Shown: positions 56,419-64,000 of the stretch, piece by piece
How positions within the stretch are numbered: the stretch's first letter is position 1
How the letters are laid out: each line of letters starts with the position of its first letter
From: Rhynchonema sp. JSB1_4
Lineage: Eukaryota; Nematoda; Chromadorea; Monhysterida; Xyalidae
Reading direction: 5' to 3'
Assembly (NCBI GenBank): GCA_030248065.1
Contig: JASAMV010001186.1
Span: 1 to 64,000, forward strand
DNA length: 64,000 bases
The notes under the pieces: model-generated
Told to the model about the DNA's origin: nothing
The model's input: the letters and a program-made list of their open reading frames with translations, nothing else
The model's database searches: none
Program-made: the position numbers and the translations under genes

Positions 56419-57024
56419 GTGCGTTTTTCTGTCTCATTCATCATGTGCCGTTGCTCATGTTTCTATCGTCGCATGTTGCGCAAGCATTGGAAAAAGCCAA
56501 CAAAAATGGATTCCACCGTTGCATCCGACGAAAACCAGATAATCCAGGCATTCCTGCAGCAACAAAAGGACAAGGAAATCCAGATGATCCGACACCACTA
56601 CATTGAGTCGCACGTTGATCTGGTCCACGAACACGTTGTCACTCGTCGCCACGAGTACTGCCAAGCGTGCCCCAATCCTGACAACTGGAACGGCAACGAA
56701 GGTCCCGTTGGTGCGGTGCATACCTGCGTGCTGGGAGCGGCCGATGTTGTGCGCGCTCACAAGTTCACGATCTGGAACGAGATTCCGTACAATGCCAAAG
56801 ACCAGGCCTACGACGAGTTCAAAGTCAAGTGCGTGCAGGATGGCGCCATCCACAAACGAGCGCTGGTCATGTTCTTCAGCGAACAAGTCACCACCAACAG
56901 TCGTGACGATCTGTTCATGAGCATGGCCAATGAAATTGCGGACAGAATGCAGCGCAAGTACCCGAAACCGATGGCCTGTAAACATGAACAACAGGACTGC
57001 GACTGTGATTATGATTTGCAGTAA
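56419..57024 (+). CDS. Uncharacterised Polinton ORF (201 or 172 aa)
   Basis: The frame opens at 56419; the Met at 56506 gives a more protein-like start (MDSTVASDENQ). The product is rich in His, Asp and Glu, with a Cys pair (CQACPNPDNWNGNEG), a His-rich helix (RHHYIESHVDLVHEHVV) and a C-terminal acidic Cys tail (CDCDYDL). It may bind metal. No family recognised. It is followed after about 50 bases by the integrase gene in the same direction. Confidence 0.55.
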   Translation: MRFSVSFIMCRCSCFYRRMLRKHWKKPTKMDSTVASDENQIIQAFLQQQKDKEIQMIRHHYIESHVDLVHEHVVTRRHEYCQACPNPDNWNGNEGPVGAVHTCVLGAADVVRAHKFTIWNEIPYNAKDQAYDEFKVKCVQDGAIHKRALVMFFSEQVTTNSRDDLFMSMANEIADRMQRKYPKPMACKHEQQDCDCDYDLQ

Positions 57025-57077
57025 TTGTTGTATTTTGCGTGATCAATTATTTTGTACTTGGTTGATTTTTTTTCAGA

Positions 57078-58316
57078 ATGAATACAATCAAGCGAATTTA
57101 TTATAATCTTGGCAGCGCTGGTGCGTTTGCATCAGAAAATCAACTGTTCCAATTGGCACACGATGAGAACCCAAATGTTACTCGCAAACAAGTCAAGCAG
57201 TTTCTCAGCAAATCACATACATACTCCAAGACCAAAAAGAGATCACGACCTCGCAAAACTGTCAAATACGTGACCACGAATAAAAATATCCTAATGGGAT
57301 GCGATATCATGTTCGACAAGCAGAAACCCTACTTGATATGCACGGATGCGTTCAGTCAGCAAATTTTTGGTTGGAATTTCTTGACATTAATTTTAGTCAT
57401 TGTCACTAATTGTTCGGCGTGCACAGGTGTTCCTCTGTCAAACAAGAGAGCCAGCACAGTGGCTAAAGCGTTCGAAAAAATTGTGGCTCAAAATGATGGC
57501 GTGATTCCCGGAGCAGTTATAACTGATCGAGGTACCCCTTTGTTGATCTCTTGTACCGCAAAACATGACCAAACAAGAATTTCAGGCAATGAATTTCTCG
57601 ATCTTCAAAAGTCACTTGAGAAACGCAACAGAAAACTGAAAATGACAAAATCCGATCAGAAATCTCCTCATTCCGAGCAAGCCATTGCACGAATACGACG
57701 CCTGTACAACAAGTACCGGGCCTATTCAGGACGCGAAAATTTCGGCGAAGTATTTCCTCAGTTGATCAGTACACTCAACAGTACACCATCGTCGTACTCG
57801 GGAATTGCACCAAAGGATATCAACGCCAGTAATGCCGGGCAACATTTTGCAAAAAAGTACGGCGACTATCTTGACAAGCTGTATGAGCATGCTTATTCTA
57901 CGAATCCACGCTATGCTGTTGGTGATGCGGTCCGAGTACGGTCGTTCCATCCGGATGGATTTCGCAAGGCAAGCCACGTCACGTGACAGGAATGTTCAAA
58001 ATTTCGCAATTGTCATGGTTTTCAGACACCGGCCAACTCTGCTGAGGTATTTTATGTGAGCCAGATCAGACGTACAGACCCTGTGACCTATCGAGTTCGT
58101 GACCGAAACGGACTAGTCGTGGACAAAATTCAGTACGATCGCAACTTGGTGCCTGCCGAAAGTGACCATCAGCGTAACCATCGTGTCACACGGGTGCTCG
58201 AAACACGTAAAGGACGCCAACCGGGCACCAGGGATCGGAAAGTGCTGTTGGATGACGGAAGCGTGGAATGGATGCAGCAACGTGATTACGACAGAGCGCA
58301 CAGGAATTTCACATGA
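57078..58316 (+). CDS. Polinton RVE integrase, element 2 (four exons, intact)
   Basis: Exons 57078-57369, 57427-57531, 57586-57968 and 58026-58316 give 356 aa. The introns are 57, 54 and 57 bp; the third uses a GC donor (AAG/GCAAGC) with a normal AG. N-terminal YYNLGSAGAF and QVKQFLSKSHTYS match the Polinton integrase DNA-binding part. The catalytic core has Asp in GCDIMF, Asp in VITDRG (with NEF after the intron) and Glu in HSEQAIARI. The C-terminal SH3/chromo-like part reads EVFYVSQIRRTDPVTYRV. All splice joins keep frame. Its stop codon overlaps the penton start as ATGA. Confidence 0.85.
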
Positions 58317-59119
58317 TGAATCCAGCATCTGGCTTCGACCTTTTGCTGCGTGCTGACACGTCAGACATACACGATCAGAATCGTATTGATTTGGCTAATT
58401 CTTCTGTCACATTTGGTCTACCTGATCCTGTTGTGCTTCCTGCCAATGTTGCTTACACACTTAATCTGAGTCACATTTCCATGTCATTAAAAGTAAACAA
58501 CATTGTTCGCCTTAATCATTTCTTTTATGCTTCTTTGGATGGTGGTCATTCGTTCAAAGCTTTTCTGTTACCTCATGATTACTTTGAGACTAATATTGTG
58601 TTGTTGCTTCGAAAATTTCAACAACTGCTGACTGCCGATTTTGACAAATACATTTCCATGAAGTTTGACAACGTAACGGATAGAGTGGTTATTGAGATCA
58701 AGGACGAACGGACTGTTTTAGTACTAAGCGATGATTTGGCTATTTTGTTAGGTTTCGCACCCAGGGACGTAAACTTTGAGAAAGGATTTACATATGCAAC
58801 CTATCCAGCTGATCTGCTTTTGAGTTTTCATGAATTGTTTGTTCTCATGCCGGGTGTCACAGCATCATCCACTGTCGTTTCTAATTATCGCCCCATTGTT
58901 CGCGTTGTGCCAGTTGACAGTGATTTAATGAAAAAGGAAGCAAGGATTCAGCTGGAATTCAACCAACCTTTTCAAGTGCCACTCTATGTAAACACATTGC
59001 ACCATATTGAAATGGTTTTACTCAATTCAGATTTCGCAACATTTTCTCTGGATGCGTCTGCACGCTTTGCCTGTATCTTGATGCTACAATGTCGACAGAA
59101 TCTGACCTTGCCGTTGTAA
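58313..59119 (+). CDS. Penton-like (minor) capsid protein, element 2
   Basis: 268 codons, no intron. ATG overlaps the integrase stop (ATGA). It shows an N-terminal FDLLLRADTSD, the strand YTLNLSHISMSL, ISMKFDN, SNYRPIVRVVPVD and a C-terminal LYVNTLHHIEMVLL. The RVVPV then HHIEMVL pattern resembles the Polinton PX penton protein (LLRVLSV and FNIDSILMEL in element 1). The gene position between integrase and capsid agrees. A C-terminal fragment recurs at 60923-61204. Confidence 0.7.
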   Translation: MMNPASGFDLLLRADTSDIHDQNRIDLANSSVTFGLPDPVVLPANVAYTLNLSHISMSLKVNNIVRLNHFFYASLDGGHSFKAFLLPHDYFETNIVLLLRKFQQLLTADFDKYISMKFDNVTDRVVIEIKDERTVLVLSDDLAILLGFAPRDVNFEKGFTYATYPADLLLSFHELFVLMPGVTASSTVVSNYRPIVRVVPVDSDLMKKEARIQLEFNQPFQVPLYVNTLHHIEMVLLNSDFATFSLDASARFACILMLQCRQNLTLPL

Positions 59120-59125
59120 TAAACA

Positions 59126-59399
59126 ATGAATATGGATATTTCAAAATCGTCTGTCCAACGTAAATTCACCAAGCAAGTTGAAAAAGCGCTCTCCGCGCAA
59201 ATTGATCAAGCAAACGCAACCCCGTTAACTAATCCCGTTGATTTGGGATATTCTCGTGCGATCGGTGGCAATTTTCGAAACTACGAGACAATTCAGTTTA
59301 CAAAACCAAAAGCAACAAGAAGAAATCAAAGCCGAAACCAAAGCCAAAGAAACCAAAGTATCAAGAACGAGTCGCCATCCACAATCCTCTCGTATTACA
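59126..59399 (+). pseudogene. Small basic ORF, element 2, first copy (frame-shifted)
   Basis: Same gene as 61211-61483. The first ~62 codons are identical, then small deletions near 59310 shift the frame, and the Lys/Pro tail is lost. Confidence 0.7.
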
Positions 59400-60000
59400 A
59401 TGCCTCCAAAGAAACGCACCAAGGGTGTCCAGGAAGAACCGGCTGTCACGCAGCCTGTGGCGGAACTGAACTCGTTGAACTCGTTCTCACGTGAAGCAGT
59501 TCAACCATCAGTGGTCAATCAGTACCCACAGTACGTCTTCCCGTTAGCCAGACTCCCAATTCGGTGATCGTATTCGAAATCAGTGCCAGTTCTACTCTGT
59601 TCACTGGACCACAGTTTTATCTGGAGATTTCTGTGAAAATCGTCAATGGCGATTCCACTCCGCTTGACGACAAGGCAGAGGTCGCGCCATGCTCAAACTT
59701 TGGGCAAGCCATGTGGTCAGATATTGAGGTATGCGGACGGTTAAGCTCCAATTTTTGCCAACTGATAAAAATAATGAAAAATTGAGGTCCGAGCCAACAA
59801 CATGCTCGCCCAACGGCCGCTGCACCGACAAAAGCTGGATAACACTGCCGCGACCAGCGCTGAAGAACTGGAAGGACGCAATCTTCTTGTCCAACAAGTT
59901 CACGTTGAAAGACAACCCAGCATCGCCGAGCGAAAAGTTTTCACGTTCAAGAACGAATCTTGACTTTATCTCACTAGATTTCTCATCAAGTATCACCACT
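59400..60000 (+). pseudogene. Major capsid protein, element 2, first copy (degenerate)
   Basis: Starts MPPKKRTKG like the intact gene at 61486. A deletion near 59545 shifts the frame. Beyond about 59790 it decays into a deletion-riddled version of the intact gene's second and third exons. Confidence 0.75.
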
Positions 60001-60920
60001 ATATTATTTTACTTTTTTTATTCCCCTTTCCAATCGCTTATCCCAAACGTCTCCCCTGCTCTTTTTCTCATGTTCCTTTCCAGAGACCAGCATTAACTCA
60101 AATAAATCCAAAAATAACCCTATCACCAAAAAAAAATCATCCCTCAAAGTCATAAAAAAGAAAAAAAAAAAAACCAACATCAAAGACATACGACTAAACA
60201 TACAACTATTTCAAACAAAAAACCACTCATCCAAACACATAACAAATAAAAAAACAACAAAAAACATCTACACCATCTATCGTCCGATACTTTCATCAAT
60301 CAAGCAAGCACTGACATCAAAAAATGGTTCAACACCACCCTAATACAGACAGACAAACCCGTATAAGTTTGACAAACGAAGTGACAAAACATAGATGAAC
60401 GGCCTCCGAAATGACACAGCGTAACCATCTGTCAACGCTCGAAACACTAAAGGAGAACGGAAGGACGAAAGTCTGTTGGATGACGGAAGCTGGAAGATAG
60501 CAATGATTACGACAAGCCACAGTCACAATGAATCCACATCGGCTTGACCTTTTGCTTCTGACAAGAAAACGATCAGAACTATGATTGGCTAATTCTTCTT
60601 CACATTGGTCTACCTGATCCTTTTGCTTCCTGCCAATGTTGCTTACACACAATCCATTTCCAGTCATTAAAAAAACAACATTCGCCTTAATCATTTCTTT
60701 TATGCTTCTTGATGGTGGTATTTTCAAAGCTTTTTTTACAAACGAGACAAAGTGTTGCTTAAAACACAGCTGACGCGATTTTGACAAACAATGAAGTTTG
60801 ACAACTAACATAAGTATAGATCAAGGACGAACGACTTTTAACTAAGCGAGATTCTAGTTGCACAGGTAAGCTTTAGAAGGATTTACAATCAACTATCACG
60901 ATCTGCTTTTGAGTTTTCAT
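59780..60920. other. Indel-dense corrupted duplicate segment
   Basis: 59780 to about 60100 aligns to capsid exons (61890-62220), and about 60330-60920 aligns to the end of the integrase and the penton gene (58080-58860). Short bits are missing every 5-15 bases while the kept letters match almost perfectly. Real decay gives substitutions too; loss-only errors suggest an uncorrected read joining two copies. Confidence 0.75.
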
Positions 60921-60922
60921 GA

Positions 60923-61204
60923 ATGTTTTTCATGCCGGGTGTCACAGCCTCATCCACTGTCGTTTCTAATTATCGCCCCATTGTTCGCGTTGTGCCAGTT
61001 GACAGTGATTTAATGAAAAAGGAAGCAAGGATTCAGCTGGAATTCAACCAACCTTTTCAAGTGCCACTCTATGTAAACACATTGCACCATATTGAAATGG
61101 TTTTACTTAATTCAGATTTCGCAACATTTTCTCTGGATGCGTCTGCACGCTTTGCCTGTATCTTGATGCTACAATGTCGACAGAATCTGACCTTGCCGTT
61201 GTAA
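60923..61204 (+). pseudogene. Penton-like protein, element 2, C-terminal duplicate
   Basis: Matches the last ~90 codons of the penton gene (58850-59119) with two or three substitutions. The 5' part is within the corrupted segment. Confidence 0.85.
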
Positions 61205-61210
61205 TAAACA

Positions 61211-61483
61211 ATGAATATGGATATTTCAAAATCGTCTGTCCAACGTAAATTCACCAAGCAAGTTGAAAAAGCGCTCTCCGCGCAAATTGATCAAGCAAAC
61301 GCAACCCCGTTAACTAATCCCGTTGATTTGGGATATTCTCGTGCGATCGGTGGCAATTTTCGAAACTACGAGACAATTCAGTTTACAAAACCAAAAGGCA
61401 ACAAGAAGAAGCCAAAGCCGAAACCAAAGCCAAAGAAACCAAAGTATCAAGAACGAGTCGCCATCGACAATCCTCTCGTATAA
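61211..61483 (+). CDS. Small basic ORF, element 2 (90 aa), possible pVI/pX-like protein
   Basis: Begins MNMDISKSSVQRKF six bases after the penton stop and ends shortly before the capsid ATG. A helical N-terminal half is followed by a Lys/Pro repeat tail (KKKPKPKPKPKKPK). Its position equals the small basic ORF of element 1. A DNA-binding or minor virion role is inferred from charge and position. Confidence 0.6.
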   Translation: MNMDISKSSVQRKFTKQVEKALSAQIDQANATPLTNPVDLGYSRAIGGNFRNYETIQFTKPKGNKKKPKPKPKPKKPKYQERVAIDNPLV

Positions 61484-61485
61484 CA

Positions 61486-63168
61486 ATGCCTCCAAAGAAA
61501 CGCACCAAGGGTGTCCAGGAAGAACCGGCTGTCACGCAGCCTGTGGCGGAACTGAACTCGTTGAACTCGTTCTCACGTGAAGCAGTTCAAGCATCAGTGG
61601 TCAATCAGTACCCACAGTACGTGCTTCCCGTTAGCCAGTACTCGGCCAATTCGGTGATCGTATTCGAAATCAGTGCCAGTTCTACTCTGTTCACTGGACC
61701 ACAGTTTTATCTGGAGATTTCTGTGAAAATCGTCAATGGCGATTCCACTCCGCTTAACGACAAGGCTGAGGTCGCGCCATGCTCAAACTTTGGGCAAGCC
61801 ATGTGGTCAGACATTGAGGTATGCGGACGGTTAAGCTCCAATTTTTGCCAACTGATAAAAATAATGAAAAATTGAGGTCCGAGCCAACAACATGCTTCTG
61901 ACCCAACGTGCCGGTTTGCACGCGTACAAAAGCTGGATTAACACTGCCGTACTGACCAGCGCTGAAGAACTGGAAGGGCTGAACGTGCCGGGCATGATCT
62001 TCTTGGTCGATCCCAACAAGTTCGACACGTTGAAAGATGATGACAACCCAGCATACGCCGAGCGAAAAAAGTTGTTCGCACGTTCAAGAACGAATCAGTT
62101 GTACTTTATGCTGGACACTGAGATTTCTCATCAAGGTATGCCACCACTATATTAAGTTGTGTACTGTTCTTGTTATTCACCCTGTTCCAGATCGCTTGAT
62201 CCCAAATAACGTCTCATTGACCATCACTCTGCATCCGTCGTCTCCGTCGTTCAGCCTGCTGAGTGGCGTTGAGGCAGCGAAACGGAACCAAATTCTCAAA
62301 CTATCGGATGCTCGACTTCATTTTGTACGATACGAGCTCAATCCGTCTCTGTTCCTGCAGATAACATCTCAACTGGCTGTGTCACCGTACCGGTACGTTG
62401 CAGTGGATGTTTCTGACCGGTTTTTTTAATTGACTTTTACTCACAGAATCCCACTACGTCGTGTGCAAATGCTCACCTTCCAACGATCGGCTGGAGTGTC
62501 AACCATATCTGAGACAATATGTTCAAATGCGATTCTCCCGACAACAGTCTATGTGATGAGTGTCCCATCAAAAACGTTCATGGGCTCGTACTCTCACGAG
62601 TATGCACAGAGCAGCACTCTCGGCATGAATGCGATATATATCGTTTCCGAAGGATTGACATTTCCCGCTACACCTCTGGTGATGGACACGTCAACACCGA
62701 AATATGTTCGCAGCTATGCTAATTTGCTGCAGGTATGTTTACACAGCAACTATGGCCGACAGGAACAGCATTCATTTCGTTTACAGGTAGCCGGATGGAC
62801 CAATTCAAAAGCCTCATGCCCAGTCACTGCAAGAGCGTTCATGGGCGGGTACTCTATAGCCGCCATAAATTTGTCACGTCTTGCATCAAACGAAGTGCGC
62901 TCGCTTCCAAAGTTCGGTTCCGCTGCCTTGCACATTTCGTACACCACTGCACCTTCAGAATCGGTGACGTATGTTGTTTACGCGGTTAGTTTAAAGTGCA
63001 GCCTTGCGTCGTGGAAATTTTTTAATTTTCATGGTTTTCAGGTGTACGAAAATCAAGTCATGATTGATGCAAGTTACAGGTTAGTTTGTGCCTCTCACCG
63101 ATGTCCTTTCATTCTTAGATTTTTGGTTTTTTTTCAGACTGACCTCCGATTTCGCCTTCTTTGCGTGA
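61486..63168 (+). CDS. Major capsid protein, element 2 (seven exons, intact)
   Basis: Exons 61486-61818, 61877-62135, 62191-62392, 62447-62732, 62787-62984, 63042-63079 and 63138-63168 give 448 aa. The six introns are 54-58 bp, all GT-AG, and every join keeps frame. The product follows the F54H12.2-like Polinton capsid plan: a basic N-terminus (MPPKKRTKG), a first jelly roll with YLEISVKIVNGD and PCSNFGQAMWSDIEV, a middle with LILP-type ILPTTVYVMSV and FMGSYSHEYAQ, and a C-terminal PSESVTYVVYA then ASYRLTSDFAFFA. Length is typical of the family. The stop overlaps the protease start (TGATG). So many introns in one capsid gene is unusual. Confidence 0.85.
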
Positions 63169-63695
63169 TGGAAAGTCGCCAGCTGGAGAAAGTTTTGCGC
63201 TGGAATGTACATACACGCCCATGGTTTATCGGTTGCTTTCTTTCATCCAACCTCCAGCATGTACAGATACATGATCCACTTGTATTTCTTGTCATAAATA
63301 CATTGACTGAATCGGATGTTCGCCAAAATAAATTGGGTCATTTTATACCAGTTGTGATTACATCATCATACGTGTACTTTTATGACAGTTTTGGAAGCCC
63401 TGTACTTGATTTTGACCAGCCTGTTCGTGATTTCATAGACGTTTTGTGTGCTACTGGTCGTATTCTTGTTGAAAACACAGTAAAAATTCAGTCGGATTCG
63501 AGCTGTACCTGTGGTTTGTTTGCCATTTATGTGCTTGACTTCTACGCCACCCACTCCTCAATGCAGGGTGTTCTTCAAGCATTTTCCATCCATGACCATC
63601 GCTTAAATGATTTGAAATTGTTGGAATATTTCTCAATCCGTTATCCGATTTATAGTCAAAACTTGAATTCTGCTCAACTGTTGCGTTGCGAATAA
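63168..63695 (+). CDS. Adenain-like cysteine protease, element 2 (175 aa, intact)
   Basis: ATG at 63168 shares a base with the capsid stop. The catalytic set is complete: His in LGHFIPVVI, Asp in YFYDSFGSP, Gln in VKIQSDSS and Cys in CTCGLFAIYVLDF. This is the Ulp1/adenain fold used for virion maturation in adenoviruses and Polintons; 175 aa is a normal length. No intron. The ATPase gene starts five bases after the stop. Confidence 0.85.
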   Translation: MESRQLEKVLRWNVHTRPWFIGCFLSSNLQHVQIHDPLVFLVINTLTESDVRQNKLGHFIPVVITSSYVYFYDSFGSPVLDFDQPVRDFIDVLCATGRILVENTVKIQSDSSCTCGLFAIYVLDFYATHSSMQGVLQAFSIHDHRLNDLKLLEYFSIRYPIYSQNLNSAQLLRCE

Positions 63696-63699
63696 AATA

Positions 63700-64000
63700 A
63701 TGGAACAAATTGAGTCTGGTCGGTTGCTGTTTGCTCACCCTGCACGCATCCTGATCTGTGGTGCAAGCGGGTAAGTGGTTTTAGACATGACAAGCAATCA
63801 CCACGTTGGTCGTAGATTTCCCTTGTTTGTAGGAGTGGCAAAAGCTATCTCATGGAACGTTTGGTCCGCAGCATGCATCAGGAAACACCTTTCCGCAAGA
63901 TTTTGTTGCTATACCGATACGATCAGCCCATCTATCACAGTTTGGCTGAATTTGTTGGACCAGTGCTGCATGCAAGCACATGCGTTTCCGACAAGGAGGA
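63700..64000 (+). CDS. Packaging ATPase, element 2 (N-terminal part; runs off the window)
   Basis: Starts MEQIESGRLL five bases after the protease stop. A 62-bp intron (63771-63832) splits the Walker A motif; spliced exons give GASGSGKS. Then LMERLVRSMHQ and RKILLLYRYDQPIY follow, as in FtsK/HerA-type Polinton ATPases. The frame is open to the last base, so the gene is cut only by the window. Confidence 0.85.

Larger units (their letters stand above)
56340..64000 (+). mobile_element. Polinton/Maverick element 2 (plus strand), continues beyond the window
   Basis: Genes in order: unknown ORF, integrase, penton-like protein, small basic ORF, major capsid protein, protease, packaging ATPase. The proteins differ strongly from those of element 1, so this is another lineage. 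About 2.1 kb (penton C-terminus to capsid) appears twice, the first copy ending in indel-dense sequence. The polymerase would be either the fragment at 37.7-40.85 kb or lies past the window end. Confidence 0.85.

Noticed and set aside
1..64000. CRISPR arrays, bacterial insertion sequences, rRNA and tRNA genes
   Set aside because: None seen. Direct repeats are satellites or microsatellites, the genes have spliceosomal introns, and no cloverleaf with a GTTCGA-type loop stood out by eye.

Overview
The window looks like nuclear DNA of an invertebrate animal. Genes are split by very short GT-AG introns (mostly 54-90 bp), there is a receptor tyrosine kinase with ectodomain and membrane segment, single-copy genes are sparse, and transposons, a satellite array and large virus-like DNA transposons fill the rest. 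The short introns would suit a nematode or similar small-genome worm, but I cannot name the lineage. Several stretches have homopolymer runs or dense small indels typical of unpolished long-read assembly, so some gene breaks may be artefacts.

Layout. 1-2.2 kb: foldback repeat and a homopolymer-rich stretch, no supported gene. 2.2-7.5 kb: two tandem paralogous receptor genes on the plus strand. The first is a single-pass receptor without a kinase; the second is a complete receptor tyrosine kinase resembling the Ret/Tie group in its activation segment. 10.1-10.9 kb: a small membrane protein with two alternative 3' exons. 12.2-14.0 kb: a secreted Cys-rich protein in several exons. 14.0-15.1 kb: a 25-bp tandem repeat and two back-to-back foldback (MITE-like) elements. 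16.0-22.9 kb: a 127-bp satellite whose last ~0.85 kb is inverted. 24.4-25.6 kb: a complete 1.2-kb LTR element of TRIM type with PBS, polypurine tract and 5-bp target duplication. 27-31 kb: another MITE copy and several minor tandem or inverted repeats. 34.3-35.6 kb: an unrecognised 417-codon Gln/Ser-rich ORF.

37.7-64 kb is dominated by Polinton/Maverick (adintovirus-like) elements. A plus-strand Polinton DNA polymerase B fragment (37.7-40.85 kb) stops abruptly. Next comes a minus-strand Polinton (about 40.9-54.7 kb) reading PolB, packaging ATPase, two small ORFs, integrase, penton-like capsid protein, small basic ORF, major capsid protein, protease, unknown 291-aa ORF. Its integrase-to-last-gene module is tandemly duplicated (about 4.1 and 4.5 kb). 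From 56.4 kb a different plus-strand Polinton follows: unknown ORF, integrase, penton-like protein, small basic ORF, major capsid protein, protease, packaging ATPase (cut by the window end). About 2.1 kb of it is repeated with a corrupted junction. One reading is that the minus-strand element inserted into the plus-strand element's polymerase gene.

The Polinton genes supply replication (protein-primed PolB), integration (RVE integrase) and a virion module (double jelly-roll capsid, penton, maturation protease, packaging ATPase). Notable features are numerous tiny spliceosomal introns inside the capsid, integrase, polymerase and ATPase genes, repeated stop/start overlaps between neighbouring genes, and TATA boxes 30-50 nt before several start codons. 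The minus-strand element is damaged: frameshifts, a polymerase lacking the motif C region, and a protease with a Cys where the family has its acidic residue. The plus-strand element's integrase, capsid and protease genes are intact once introns are removed.
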